Notes: a model not told the origin generated them from the letters alone. 64,000 nt of DNA from Deinococcus ruber (GCF_014648095.1 NZ_BMQL01000004.1:62001-126000); one strand, 5' to 3'. Numbered from the stretch's first letter, positions 16,424 to 25,000 are shown. Translations and numbers: made by a program.

Positions 16424-16821
16424 GCCTGCCCAGCAAGAAGAAGCCAGTCAACTCGCGCAATAAGGGAGCCAGCGCCGAAAGAGAACTGGCGAACGTGCTG
16501 ACCTCGCTCGGCTTCGAGGCCAGCAGGGGGCAGCAGAAGAAGGGCAGGGCTGACAGTCCCGACGTGATCTGCGAGGCCCTCAGCGGCTTCCACATCGAGG
16601 CGAAGTTCTACAAGGCCTGCAAGATGCACAGCCCGGCGACGCTCGCCGAGTGGGACGCGCAGGCAATCCGGGACGCGGCGGGGCTGCGGGTGCCGCTGGT
16701 GGTGCACCGCTGGAATGGTCAGCGGGTTTGGTGGGTGCGGGTGCTGCTGCCTGGGCGGCGGCCTGTGTGGCTGACGTTGACTGACTTTCTCGCTGATCTG
16801 GACGTGTGGAGGGGAGCATGA
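16420..16821 (+). CDS. Hjc-like Holliday-junction resolvase or related nuclease
   Basis: The 133-aa protein has the PD-(D/E)xK signature: GASAERELANVLTSLGF (Glu20/Glu22), SPDVI (Asp48) and HIEAKF (Glu60, Lys62), in the order of archaeal-type Hjc resolvases carried by phages. It would process branched replication or packaging intermediates. GTG start in 4-bp overlap with the previous gene. Confidence 0.75.
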   Translation: MSLPSKKKPVNSRNKGASAERELANVLTSLGFEASRGQQKKGRADSPDVICEALSGFHIEAKFYKACKMHSPATLAEWDAQAIRDAAGLRVPLVVHRWNGQRVWWVRVLLPGRRPVWLTLTDFLADLDVWRGA

Positions 16822-17297
16822 AGCAGACGAAAGTAGGAAAAACACTGAATGCCCGAGTCAACAACCATCGGGCGCTTAACCCGCTTTACAACGAACCAGA
16901 ACCCTACATGGCCCCTGGGCGTGCATCCTTGACGACTGCTGAACTGAACGATATGGACGCCGTGCTGGTCTTCCAGCGAGGCAGTAAGACCATTCTGGGA
17001 TTGCCGGGCATGAATCTGCGTTCGCTCTTCACCAGTCGGAAGCACTACCGGCTGTCGATGGAGGCTGTTCCTCGGCAGGTGCGCGAGGCATTTGAGCGGC
17101 ACCAGAGTCATGAATATGCCAGCGTGCAGTTCAAGCGGCAGTCGTTCGATGTGGTGGCAGTGACGACGGTGGGGATGACGCCGGAGTATTACGAGCAGTC
17201 GTTTCAGGGGAAGGAACATCTGATCGAGGTGGGACAGATCATGGTGGGCAAGCTGGCGTTCCCGAATGCAGCGGTGCGGGAGCGGGAGCTGTCGTGA
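16818..17297 (+). CDS. Hypothetical phage protein
   Basis: A 159-aa basic protein with ATGA overlap to the nuclease gene and GTGA-type overlap to the next. Mixed alpha/beta pattern, no cysteines. No family recognised. Confidence 0.6.
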   Translation: MKQTKVGKTLNARVNNHRALNPLYNEPEPYMAPGRASLTTAELNDMDAVLVFQRGSKTILGLPGMNLRSLFTSRKHYRLSMEAVPRQVREAFERHQSHEYASVQFKRQSFDVVAVTTVGMTPEYYEQSFQGKEHLIEVGQIMVGKLAFPNAAVRERELS

Positions 17298-17653
17298 CCA
17301 ATGACGCAACTATGACGCAGGACGCCCCGTTTGCCATCCGGTTCCACAACCAGAGCCGGGAGCGCTACTTCGTAGGCCTGGATGAACAGGTCTTCGCCCT
17401 GATCGACGCCAAAACAGGGCAGAGCACCAATGCCCTCATGCGGGCCACTGGCCTGCCGCATTCACTGGTGAAGTTGGTGCTGGGGCGGCTTCAGGTGGAC
17501 GGACGGGTGGGCTTCACCTTGGATCAGAGTAAGCGCCCACCTGGACGGATGTGGTTCGTCCTCTTTTGTAGCCATTGTGGTAGGACAGGGCCCGTGAACG
17601 CCGCGCAGGAATGTGCCATCTGTGCGGAGATTCTGGCGGGGTATCAGCCGTGA
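17294..17653 (+). CDS. Winged-helix-like protein with zinc ribbon
   Basis: The 119-aa protein has a winged-helix-like core (VFALIDAKTGQSTNALMRATGLPHSLVKLVLGRLQVDGRVGF) and a C-terminal CSHCG...CAIC zinc ribbon. It may be an early or middle transcription regulator; the target is unknown. GTG start overlaps the previous gene by 4 bp. Confidence 0.6.
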   Translation: MTNDATMTQDAPFAIRFHNQSRERYFVGLDEQVFALIDAKTGQSTNALMRATGLPHSLVKLVLGRLQVDGRVGFTLDQSKRPPGRMWFVLFCSHCGRTGPVNAAQECAICAEILAGYQP

Positions 17654-17886
17654 CGGTCGTGTTGATTGTGTGGGGCATCAGCGCCCTCTGCCTGTACGCC
17701 TACTGTGTTCGAACGATGTGGGTTGGGATTCAGCGAGGTCTGTCGCCCGAAGCGTGGAGGCATGCAGGTCTGCTGAAAATCGGTTTGGCGTGCCTGAAGG
17801 CGGCGCTGCCGGATGGGTGGGTTGCGCTGCGGCTGTATCTGCTCGGGCCTGTTGGTCTTCTGATTGCTGTGAGGGCACGGCTGTGA
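17650..17886 (+). CDS. Small membrane protein
   Basis: A 78-aa protein with an N-terminal membrane segment (VVLIVWGISALCLYAYCV) and a second hydrophobic stretch near the C-terminus (ALRLYLLGPVGLLIAV). GTG start overlaps the preceding stop. Unknown role; small early membrane proteins of phages often modify the host envelope or block superinfection. Confidence 0.5.
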   Translation: MTVVLIVWGISALCLYAYCVRTMWVGIQRGLSPEAWRHAGLLKIGLACLKAALPDGWVALRLYLLGPVGLLIAVRARL

Positions 17887-17948
17887 GCCTGCGCGTGTAT
17901 CACGCCCGTCTGAAGCGCCCGCGCTGGCACCGGAGGCAAGCGAAATGA
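17883..17948 (+). CDS. Putative 21-aa basic peptide
   Basis: A GTG-started frame of 21 codons (10 basic residues or more) that overlaps both neighbours by 4 bp. It fills what would otherwise be the only gap in the coupled series and carries GGAGG for the next gene. It may serve mainly for translational coupling. Confidence 0.35.
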   Translation: MSLRVYHARLKRPRWHRRQAK

Positions 17949-18253
17949 AGAAGCCCATTCTGACCACGCCTCTGGTCTGGTATCACGGCAGCTACCTCGT
18001 CAACCTGCCAGAACAGTCGAAAGAGATGATCCGCCGCGAGTTCGAGAAGATGCTCGGCCCGGTGTTGCATGTCGGAGTGATCGAATCGCCTGAGCAGCTT
18101 CAGAGCTTGTATCAGCAGATTTCCCTCGTCAACAATTGGCGAGCACGTGATGCCCGGCGATTAGGCAAAAACTGGGTGCGAGCGAAGGTGATCGTGTGGC
18201 GCGGCTGCTACTGCATCCGGCAGCAACCGAAAGGCCCGTGGTGGTCGTGGTGA
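17945..18253 (+). CDS. Hypothetical phage protein
   Basis: A 102-aa protein with a good GGAGG ribosome site inside the preceding frame. The C-terminus is rich in Trp and Arg (KVIVWRGCYCIRQQPKGPWWSW). No family recognised. Confidence 0.6.
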   Translation: MKKPILTTPLVWYHGSYLVNLPEQSKEMIRREFEKMLGPVLHVGVIESPEQLQSLYQQISLVNNWRARDARRLGKNWVRAKVIVWRGCYCIRQQPKGPWWSW

Positions 18254-18531
18254 GCAGCACGGCGACGATGTTCGAGATGGCGCGTGAGCAGCAGCGCATC
18301 TACATGGAGATGCAACTGCTGAGCAAGAAGGATCAGGCCCGCGTGCGCTTCCTGGCGACCACCACCAGTCTCAGCTGGGCAGGGGCGTTGGTGGCGGTGC
18401 AGCACGGTGCCCGGCCTCGCATGCCCTTCGATGCTGGGCTGCGGCCCGCGTTGGCGAACCTGAATCTGCCGCCCGTCAAGCCCGCACGCGGCAAACGAAC
18501 CACCCGACGTGAACGGAGGAACAGACCTTGA
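18250..18531 (+). CDS. Hypothetical basic phage protein
   Basis: A 93-aa protein starting at a GTG in 4-bp overlap with the previous stop. A helical N-terminal half (MFEMAREQQRIYMEMQLLSKKDQARVRFLA) is followed by a strongly basic tail (KRTTRRERRNRP). Nucleic-acid binding is possible but unproven. Confidence 0.55.
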   Translation: MSSTATMFEMAREQQRIYMEMQLLSKKDQARVRFLATTTSLSWAGALVAVQHGARPRMPFDAGLRPALANLNLPPVKPARGKRTTRRERRNRP

Positions 18532-19112
18532 CCGCTTCAACGCTTTCCCGCCCCTCGGAGGCCCGACACGTGCCCAAAGAACGCCCCAATCGCAGCTATG
18601 TCCCTAAGGGCCGACAGAGCATCGAGCAGCTCACCAGCAGCCGCACTGAACAGCGCGAGGCCCGTGACTATGCTGAACAGTGGTACAGCGCCCTGCTGTA
18701 CTGGACCGTGCGGGAAGTCAAGATCCCGTACAGCTTCCACTACGACGATGCGACCGGCCCAGAGATGCTAACCACTGGCAACAATGCCCGCACGCCCACC
18801 CGCTACCTGCGAACGCCAGCAGGCGAGTTCACCGAAGGCGAAGTGGGAACGATCATCACTGAGATGACCCGGAGCGGCACCGTCGAGGCGAAGCAGCTCG
18901 GCAAGATGCTGGAGAAGCTTCGGTATGAGCGCAGTACCTGTATGGCGACCCTGTTACGCGAGGATGGGCGCTGGGAACGAAACCGGGAAGCTGCTGTGCG
19001 GTATGCCGTGGCTGTCTTGACGCTGGCCGTGCGCCTGCGGGTCGAAGCGGCAGAGCGTCCGCTGGCGCTGATGCGCCTGGAACAGAGCCGACTGACCACT
19101 CCCACTTGTTAA
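18528..19112 (+). CDS. Hypothetical protein, last gene of the early cluster
   Basis: A 194-aa protein with a TTG start supported by a strong GGAGG site and by overlap with the previous stop. A disordered basic N-terminus is followed by helices (YAEQWYSALLYWTVREVKIP; EAAVRYAVAVLTLAVRLRVEA). Position at the end of the early region suggests a late-gene regulator, but no domain supports this. A terminator follows. Confidence 0.55.
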   Translation: MTASTLSRPSEARHVPKERPNRSYVPKGRQSIEQLTSSRTEQREARDYAEQWYSALLYWTVREVKIPYSFHYDDATGPEMLTTGNNARTPTRYLRTPAGEFTEGEVGTIITEMTRSGTVEAKQLGKMLEKLRYERSTCMATLLREDGRWERNREAAVRYAVAVLTLAVRLRVEAAERPLALMRLEQSRLTTPTC

Positions 19113-19170
19113 AATGGCGTATTTCAGCTAGGATTTTGGTAGGTTCCACGAAGTGCCCAAAGCAATGAGC

Positions 19171-19199
19171 AGCGCCCCCAGTGATGGAGGCGCTTTTTT
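19171..19199 (+). terminator. Intrinsic terminator of the early cluster
   Basis: AGCGCC with CCA pairs with TGG and GGCGCT around a short loop, directly followed by TTTTTT. It ends the rightward early operon before the reversed cargo gene. Confidence 0.8.
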
Positions 19200-19216
19200 G
19201 TTCAGGGTTGAATCGC

Positions 19217-19498
19217 TTAGGAGCGGGGCGTCCCAGTCATTACGCGCTCGCGCTCTGGCACCACGGCAACCGGCTGACGGCGAAGGCCTGCGAGACCCGC
19301 GAGACCGAGTAGGCCGAGCAGGCCCCAGTTGCCGTGATCGTCGTTCTTGTTGTCGGTGTTGGCATTGTTGTCGGTAGTGGCCGTGGTGCCGGTGGTGGTC
19401 GTGTCCGTGTTGGTGGTGTCGGTGCTCTGAGCAAAGGCAGAGATGGGGGCGAGAGCCAAAGTCAGGACGAGCGCGGTCTTTTTTGCAATGTTCAACAT
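19217..19498 (-). CDS. WGxxGxxG-family envelope protein (prophage cargo)
   Basis: The 93-aa protein has a signal peptide (KKTALVLTLALAPISAFA), a Thr/Asp/Asn-rich linker and a C-terminal WGLLGLLGLAGLAGLRR segment, the signature of WGxxGxxG proteins, common in Deinococcus and thought to be C-terminal sorting tails. An AAGGAG site precedes the ATG. It is reversed relative to all neighbouring phage genes and has its own leader, marking it as a lysogenic-conversion gene. Function unknown. Confidence 0.75.
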   Translation of the reverse strand: MLNIAKKTALVLTLALAPISAFAQSTDTTNTDTTTTGTTATTDNNANTDNKNDDHGNWGLLGLLGLAGLAGLRRQPVAVVPERERVMTGTPRS

Positions 19499-19576
19499 GG
19501 TGTTCTCCTTGAGGGTCAGATCTTGAGGCTTGTCAGTGCCTTGTCGCTGGAGTTCACTGTCGCATTCAATACAGAT

Positions 19577-19592
19577 CGTATCTTCCGATACG
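19577..19592. promoter_or_regulatory. Palindrome upstream of the WGxxGxxG gene
   Basis: CGTATCTTCCGATACG is a 6-bp inverted repeat with a 4-base spacer, about 80 bp upstream of the minus-strand ATG and about 90 bp upstream of the terminase gene. It may be an operator for either. The surrounding 19501-19678 is AT-rich and holds no gene. Confidence 0.4.
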
Positions 19593-19678
19593 AATGAAGC
19601 TGGCCTTACGTGGCGAACAGAAAATGCTTAAAAGTAAATGTTTAGATCATTAATCTGACATGAAGGAGGTGACCGCAC

Positions 19679-20389
19679 ATGCCCGACGAATCCGCAGTAC
19701 CTGAGGGCGCGGCCCTCCCCAAGCTCAGCGACAAGCACGCGAAGTTCGTGCGCCTGTACCTGGGCGAATGCAACCTGAACGCCAGCAAAGCCGCCCGGAA
19801 GGCCGGGTACCAGAACCACGCCGAGGGGTACCGCCTGCTGCAGCGTGAAGACGTGGCGGCCCATGTCCGGGCAGGGTTGGAGAGTGAAGCCCAGGTGATG
19901 CCCGCAGGTGAGGTCATGCGCCGCTTGTCCACGCTGGCCCGGCAGGATGCCGACATGGCCGACTTCGTGAAGGTCTCGAATGCCGTGCGTACCTTCTGGC
20001 TCGATTACCGGAAGCATGAGCCGGTGCACGAGCTGGCGAAGAAGCACGGCTGCGACATCGATGATCTGGACGCCGAAGACCTGATGCGCGAGTTTGGCGC
20101 GGATGCAGTTGCCACGACGCTCGACGGCGACACCATGATCCGTATCAACAGTCTCGAAACGGACGTGACCATCGACTGGACCGCAGCGGTGGAAGCTGGG
20201 GCGCTGTCGGCCATCCAGGTGCTGAAGAAGAACAAAGACGGCAGCATCGAGTACAAGCTCAAAGACACGGTGAGAGCGCTTGAACTGCTGGGCAAAAAGT
20301 ACAGCCTGTTCACCGACCGGCAAGAGATCAGCGGCAGCGTGGATCTGGGCGTGAAGTACATCGCGGGCCTGAGTGAGGACGACCTGTGA
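19679..20389 (+). CDS. Terminase small subunit
   Basis: The 236-aa protein begins with a Terminase_2-like DNA-binding region (LSDKHAKFVRLYLGECNLNASKAARKAGY...LLQREDVAAHVRAGL) that recognises the packaging site, followed by an acidic C-terminal part. AAGGAGG precedes the ATG. It overlaps the large subunit by 4 bp and starts the late operon. Confidence 0.85.
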   Translation: MPDESAVPEGAALPKLSDKHAKFVRLYLGECNLNASKAARKAGYQNHAEGYRLLQREDVAAHVRAGLESEAQVMPAGEVMRRLSTLARQDADMADFVKVSNAVRTFWLDYRKHEPVHELAKKHGCDIDDLDAEDLMREFGADAVATTLDGDTMIRINSLETDVTIDWTAAVEAGALSAIQVLKKNKDGSIEYKLKDTVRALELLGKKYSLFTDRQEISGSVDLGVKYIAGLSEDDL

Positions 20390-21726
20390 CCGCTGCGAGT
20401 CTGCCGCCGGGCGCTCGGGTGTACTTCCCTCGTGGTTCGGCGCTGGAGGTGCTGCGCTGCAAGGTCGACGAGTTCATGCTGGACGGGCCAGCAGGCACCG
20501 GCAAGAGCCGCGTGTGCCTGGAGAAGTTGAACGCGCTGGCTGAGAAGTATGCTGGCTGCCGTCTGGCGATTGTCCGGAAGTTCCGGGCAGCCCTGACCGA
20601 GACGGCGCTGGTGACCTTTGAGCAGCACGTCAAACCCCGCTGCAACCTGACCAACCAGCAGCGCAACGTGCGCCAGAGCTACCGATACGCCAACGCCTCC
20701 GAGATCATCGTGGCCGGAATCGACAACCCGGTGAAGCTGATGTCGGCGGAGTTCGACGCCATCTACGTGCAGGAAGCGACCGAGCTGAGTGTGAACGACT
20801 GGGAGTTTCTCAGCACGCGCCTGCGAAATGGCGTGATCCCGTATCAGCAGCTGTTCGGGGACTGCAACCCTGGGCCGCCCTCGCACTGGCTGAACAAGCG
20901 CATGGAGGCGGGCCTGACGCTGCGGGTGCTGTCGCGGCACGAGGACAACCCGCGCCTGTTCGACAGCAAGGGCACGCTGACACCCTTCGGTGAGTCCTAT
21001 ATCGCCCGTCTCGACAAGCTGACCGGGCCGCGCAAACTGCGGCTGCGGTACGGCAAGTGGGCGGCCTCCGAAGGCATGGTGTATGCCAGTTTCGATGCGG
21101 CCCGCCACGTCATTCCACGCTTTCCGATTCCGGCGGCGTGGCGGCGCTTCATCGCCATCGACTTCGGGTACACCAATCCCTTCGTCTGCCAGTGGTGGGC
21201 CATCGACCCGGACGGGCGGATGTACCTGTACCGGGAGCTGTACCGCACGCAGCGCACGGTGCAGATGCACGCCCAACAGATCCGGGCGCTGACCGGCTCG
21301 GAGGTGATCGAGGCGTATGTCACCGATCACGACGCCGAAGACCGCGCCACGCTGGAGGCCGCGCTGGGCATCCGGACCCGCCCGGCAGACAAGGCCGTGA
21401 GCGTGGGCATTCAGGCGGTGGAAGAGCGACTCAAGCCAGCTGGAGACAGCAAACCCCGCCTGTTCATCTTTGCGGATGCCCTGGTCGAGCGGGATCCGCT
21501 GCTGATCGACGAAGAGACCGGCTTGTCTTCACTGCCGACCTGCACGCTGGAAGAGATCGACGGGTATGTGTGGGCGAAGGGCGCGGGCGGAGAGACGCTC
21601 AAGGAAAACCCGGTGAAGCTGAATGACCACGGCATGGATGATCTTCGCTATGCCACTCGGTACGCCGATGGCTTCGGTAAGCGCCCCGAGCGCCGTCAAG
21701 ACAGCAGCACTGTCAGCACCTATTAG
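20386..21726 (+). CDS. Terminase large subunit
   Basis: ATPase and nuclease of the DNA packaging motor. Walker A-like GPAGTGKS lies at residues 34-41, AIYVQEATEL is the Walker B/coupling region, and the RNase H-like nuclease has DFGYTNPF, a DHDAED segment and a final DDLRYA. GTG start overlaps the small subunit. 446 aa is typical. Confidence 0.92.
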   Translation: MTAASLPPGARVYFPRGSALEVLRCKVDEFMLDGPAGTGKSRVCLEKLNALAEKYAGCRLAIVRKFRAALTETALVTFEQHVKPRCNLTNQQRNVRQSYRYANASEIIVAGIDNPVKLMSAEFDAIYVQEATELSVNDWEFLSTRLRNGVIPYQQLFGDCNPGPPSHWLNKRMEAGLTLRVLSRHEDNPRLFDSKGTLTPFGESYIARLDKLTGPRKLRLRYGKWAASEGMVYASFDAARHVIPRFPIPAAWRRFIAIDFGYTNPFVCQWWAIDPDGRMYLYRELYRTQRTVQMHAQQIRALTGSEVIEAYVTDHDAEDRATLEAALGIRTRPADKAVSVGIQAVEERLKPAGDSKPRLFIFADALVERDPLLIDEETGLSSLPTCTLEEIDGYVWAKGAGGETLKENPVKLNDHGMDDLRYATRYADGFGKRPERRQDSSTVSTY

Positions 21727-21740
21727 GAGGTGAACCCCGT

Positions 21741-23312
21741 ATGACGATGACCACCGACCCGACACTGCCAGTCGCCAGCACCATCGGTTCCCTCCCACAA
21801 CTCACCTATCAACTGGTGCTCGCCTTCCTGACGAACCGGGCCGACACCCTGACGCGGCGCTACGACTACGCCCACGAGAATCAGTTCGGCGCGAACGGCA
21901 TCTACTGGAAGGGTCGCAAGCCTGCCGAGGGAGAACTGACCGACGTGCTGCCCACGTTGGTCATGGATGACCAGATCGGCCCCAGCATGGCGCGTGAGGT
22001 GGATGCCCAGTTCGCCAAGGATGCAGAGTGGGACGCGATCCGAGACGGGAATGCTCTGGATCCGGGTGATGAGATCGTCACGGCCCTAACCGCGTGGCAT
22101 CTGCATAACGATCAGCTCGCCAATGCCGCCAAAGACGTGGCCCGTCAGCGCTTCTGGGCAGGCCGTATGGTTGCCCGCGTGTACATCCCGGACAAGTACA
22201 AAGAGCAGCTGATGACCGTGGCAGGCCAGCCGAAGACCCTGGCCGACGCACTCAAGCTGGTGCGGGTCAAGGCAGTCGATCCGCGCCAGGGTGGGCCGCT
22301 GGTTGATGGGCACGGCGATGTGCTCGGGTACTATTACAGCTACCTCGTGCAGATCACCAACCAGCAGCCCAAGCGGTACATCGAGGTGCACACACCGGAG
22401 CACGTCTATCTGTTCCTGTCGAATACCGGCTCCGACCTACAACTTGTGGAAGAGGCGGATAACCCCTTTTACGCGTTGCAGCGCCAGGATCGGGGCGGCG
22501 ACGAGTATCTGATGTGGCACACTAACCGCGACGGTGGCAGCGCCCTGAGCGAGAGTGCCCTGATGATGCAGGACCGGCTGAACGTCGTCACGACCTACAT
22601 GGGCCGCAATGATGACCAGACCGGGTACCGGCAGTTCATCGTCAGCAATGCCGAGAAGCCCAAAGACATCAACGGGAAGGACATCCCCTACCAGATGGGG
22701 CCAGCTGTCGTGATGCGCCTGATCGGCACCCCATATGACGACGTGGCAGCGGATGCCAGCATCACGCTCAGGCGGCACGATCCGAAGTGGGAAGTCGTCG
22801 ATCCCCTGAATCCCACCAACTTCCACATCCCCAGCATCAACCAGTGGAAGGGGCAGGTGCTGGCGCTGCTCGACCAGCGCTGGACCATCGACACCGAGGG
22901 GCGCAGCGGGGTCAGTGGCGAGAGCAAGCGGCAGTCACGCAAGCCCTTCGAGCGGCGTGTCGCCTTCGCTGCTCAGGATGCCGGGGCCTTCTACAGCTGG
23001 GCACTTCGCGCTGCCTTGACGTTGGCGGCCAGTCTGCTGGGGAACCCACAGCAGTACCAGGACATCACCTTCCGTCCGAAGTTCTACCTGGACATCGATG
23101 CGGCGAACCTGGAAGAACTGAAGGTCAAGCTGCTGATGTGGCAGGGCGGCGCACTCAGCCTGACCGCCCTGCTGGAGGCCACACCAGGGGTCGAAGATCC
23201 GAAGGCGGAGGAAGAGCGGGTGAAAGAGGGGCAGGCCAATAACCCGGTCAACGCGGCGCGGCAGGACGCGCTGAACAAGCTGCTGGGCAACGCTAACCAG
23301 AGTGGCGGATGA
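21741..23312 (+). CDS. Portal protein
   Basis: A 523-aa protein directly after the terminase and before head genes, in the canonical portal position, with an AGGAGG site. The long helical and beta pattern and the C-terminal acidic low-complexity end (EDPKAEEERVKEGQANN) fit portals. It forms the vertex ring through which DNA enters. Assignment is mostly from order and length. Confidence 0.78.
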   Translation: MTMTTDPTLPVASTIGSLPQLTYQLVLAFLTNRADTLTRRYDYAHENQFGANGIYWKGRKPAEGELTDVLPTLVMDDQIGPSMAREVDAQFAKDAEWDAIRDGNALDPGDEIVTALTAWHLHNDQLANAAKDVARQRFWAGRMVARVYIPDKYKEQLMTVAGQPKTLADALKLVRVKAVDPRQGGPLVDGHGDVLGYYYSYLVQITNQQPKRYIEVHTPEHVYLFLSNTGSDLQLVEEADNPFYALQRQDRGGDEYLMWHTNRDGGSALSESALMMQDRLNVVTTYMGRNDDQTGYRQFIVSNAEKPKDINGKDIPYQMGPAVVMRLIGTPYDDVAADASITLRRHDPKWEVVDPLNPTNFHIPSINQWKGQVLALLDQRWTIDTEGRSGVSGESKRQSRKPFERRVAFAAQDAGAFYSWALRAALTLAASLLGNPQQYQDITFRPKFYLDIDAANLEELKVKLLMWQGGALSLTALLEATPGVEDPKAEEERVKEGQANNPVNAARQDALNKLLGNANQSGG

Positions 23313-23914
23313 CCACCTGGAGCGCTTTGGGCAAGCAAGGGGCGGATCTTCAGCAGGGGGTCAGCGTCGATCTGACAAAGCTGATGCTGGAGCTGTGGCA
23401 GCGGCTGAAAGACGGCAAGAGCCCCGACAAACCGTTGAGTGCCATCGAGACAGCGGCGCGGCTGGCAGGCTTCGAGTCGTTCGAGGCCGGAGCCACCCAA
23501 CAGCAGCGTGAGCTGATCGGCGCGGCGGCACTCGACAGACCACTGCTTGATGCGGCAGTGACCGTCGGGAAACAGCGCGGTCTAATCGTGCGCGAGCGGG
23601 CGCTGGCGGTGCTGGCGGAGTACAGCGAGGCCATGGTGAGTCCGTATGCCCGGCTGGCAGCCTCGGTGCTAGTGAACGACAGCATCCGCACCGGCACACG
23701 GGCCAGCGGCACGTATCACGGTGCGACCCGCAAAGAGTTCGTGCGAATCCGCGAACCGCTCCAGAAGCGGGCTCACAGCAGTCTGGAAGGCACCGTGATC
23801 GGGATCGACGAGCTGTTCGACATCGGCGGGTACATGGTTTATGGACCGGGAGATCCCGCGCTGCCGCTCTCAGAGCGGGCGTGGTGCGGGCATATTTTGC
23901 GGTTTCTGGCGTAA
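23309..23914 (+). CDS. Head-region protein, possibly minor head protein
   Basis: A 201-aa protein, ATGA-coupled to the portal gene, with many helices in residues 20-130 and a C-terminal half containing RTGTRASGTYHGATRKEFVR. Genes here often encode minor head or MuF-like proteins, but no MuF motif is seen. Confidence 0.55.
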   Translation: MTTWSALGKQGADLQQGVSVDLTKLMLELWQRLKDGKSPDKPLSAIETAARLAGFESFEAGATQQQRELIGAAALDRPLLDAAVTVGKQRGLIVRERALAVLAEYSEAMVSPYARLAASVLVNDSIRTGTRASGTYHGATRKEFVRIREPLQKRAHSSLEGTVIGIDELFDIGGYMVYGPGDPALPLSERAWCGHILRFLA

Positions 23915-24000
23915 GGTGTCGCCTTGCTCACTCAGCGAGAAGAAACCCCTTACCTAGAACGTTAAAGGATAGAGCAGGATTAGAACTGTCTTTGCCAGCT

Positions 24001-24381
24001 TTAGCAGAATATTCCGAACTGATAAGCAGTCTCAGCTGTGATTACGGTTTTGCTAACTTCCTTACTGTTTACCTTCTGCAGCGTTCTATATAAGGGAAAG
24101 AACTCGCCTAATCCTCTCGTGCATGAGGTGTCTACCGTGAGGTCATAGAGATATCCAGGCTCGTAAACGAATCCCTTGATGAGATTAATATCGGCCACCA
24201 GCCAAGGGCCGAACTCTCCCGTGATGTCACTCCGGACAGCTAGACACGACGTCTGTCCTCCTGGCGTCCCTAAGTCGCAGTCCACAGGATTGGGTGCAAC
24301 CTGAAGGTGCTCCGTGCCCCGCGTGGTTGAGTCGCAACCGCACAGAAGCAGAAGACAAGCAACTGGATAGAGAATTTTCAT
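24001..24381 (-). CDS. DUF4377-like lipoprotein (prophage cargo)
   Basis: A 126-aa lipoprotein: signal KILYPVACLLLLCGC with lipobox LLCGC, then a single small domain with CLAVR, W, INLIKGFVYEPGYLYDLTV and paired Cys that resembles DUF4377 (HslJ-neighbour family). It lies reversed between head genes, is visibly AT-richer, and has a TANNNT box (TACAGT, plus 24388-24393) 6 nt before its ATG, so it has its own leaderless promoter. These are the marks of a lysogenic-conversion gene. Confidence 0.7.
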   Translation of the reverse strand: MKILYPVACLLLLCGCDSTTRGTEHLQVAPNPVDCDLGTPGGQTSCLAVRSDITGEFGPWLVADINLIKGFVYEPGYLYDLTVDTSCTRGLGEFFPLYRTLQKVNSKEVSKTVITAETAYQFGIFC

Positions 24382-24387
24382 CGGTTT

Positions 24388-24414
24388 ACTGTACGGCACC
24401 CCGGAGGTTCTCAA
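24388..24414 (-). promoter_or_regulatory. Leaderless promoter of the cargo lipoprotein
   Basis: On the minus strand TTGAGA (24409-24414), 15 nt, TACAGT (24388-24393), 6 nt, ATG. No ribosome site lies between the -10 and the start codon. Confidence 0.5.
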
Positions 24415-24917
24415 TGCTGCATCACCGAAAACAGCCTGAGCTGTGGGGCTGCCTGTACTACGCGCTGTTCGCCCTGACTGGTGATGAAGAGCTGCTGGCA
24501 CACACACGCGACCTCAGCAACGCCCGCTTCTATGCCCGCCTCGCCGCGATGGGAGCCATGCCCATCACGCTCTTCGCCAGTCTGCAACAGCCCGCCGATG
24601 CCCGCTTCTGGGAGCTGATCACCACCACGGAACCGCAGCAGCTGCTGGTGAGCATCGCGGCGGCCCGGCTGACCGGCATGCAGCATCTGGTGGCCGTCGA
24701 CGTCAGCCGCTCGGTCGTGATCATCAGCGATAGCCGCCGCGATCAGCTTCAGTACCGCAGCTTCGAGGACTTCCTGGCTGGCCCGTATGCCGTGGCCTTC
24801 CGTGTCGAGGCGCTCGCCCCGTCGGACATCACGCTGTACCCGTTCGAGGATGCTGAGCAGACGGTGGGTAGGGCGCTGGCCCGTGACCGGCCAGACCTGG
24901 GCGAGTTCACCATGTAG
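24414..24917 (+). CDS. Peptidase C39-like (papain-fold) protein
   Basis: The 167-aa protein starts with a GGAGG site at 6 nt spacing. The N-terminus LWGCLYYALFAL offers a helix-capping Cys (about residue 11), and the later MQHLVAVDV...VVIISDSRR gives a His and Asp in the order used by C39-like cysteine peptidases, where His precedes a strand of substrate-site residues. It sits between portal and capsid genes, so a head maturation protease is conceivable. Catalytic activity is inference. Confidence 0.5.
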   Translation: MLHHRKQPELWGCLYYALFALTGDEELLAHTRDLSNARFYARLAAMGAMPITLFASLQQPADARFWELITTTEPQQLLVSIAAARLTGMQHLVAVDVSRSVVIISDSRRDQLQYRSFEDFLAGPYAVAFRVEALAPSDITLYPFEDAEQTVGRALARDRPDLGEFTM

Positions 24918-24969
24918 CCCCCCTCGGCACGCTGACAAGGTTCAGCGGTAAGTCCCGTTCGTTCTCGTT

Positions 24970-25000
24970 GCCCCGACAAGGTTCGGGGCTTCGTCGTTTT
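24970..25000 (+). terminator. Hairpin terminator
   Basis: GCCCCGA pairs with TCGGGGC (6-base loop), followed by TTCGTCGTTTT. It separates the C39-like gene from the scaffold-position gene, possibly to raise capsid expression from a separate transcript. Confidence 0.6.
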
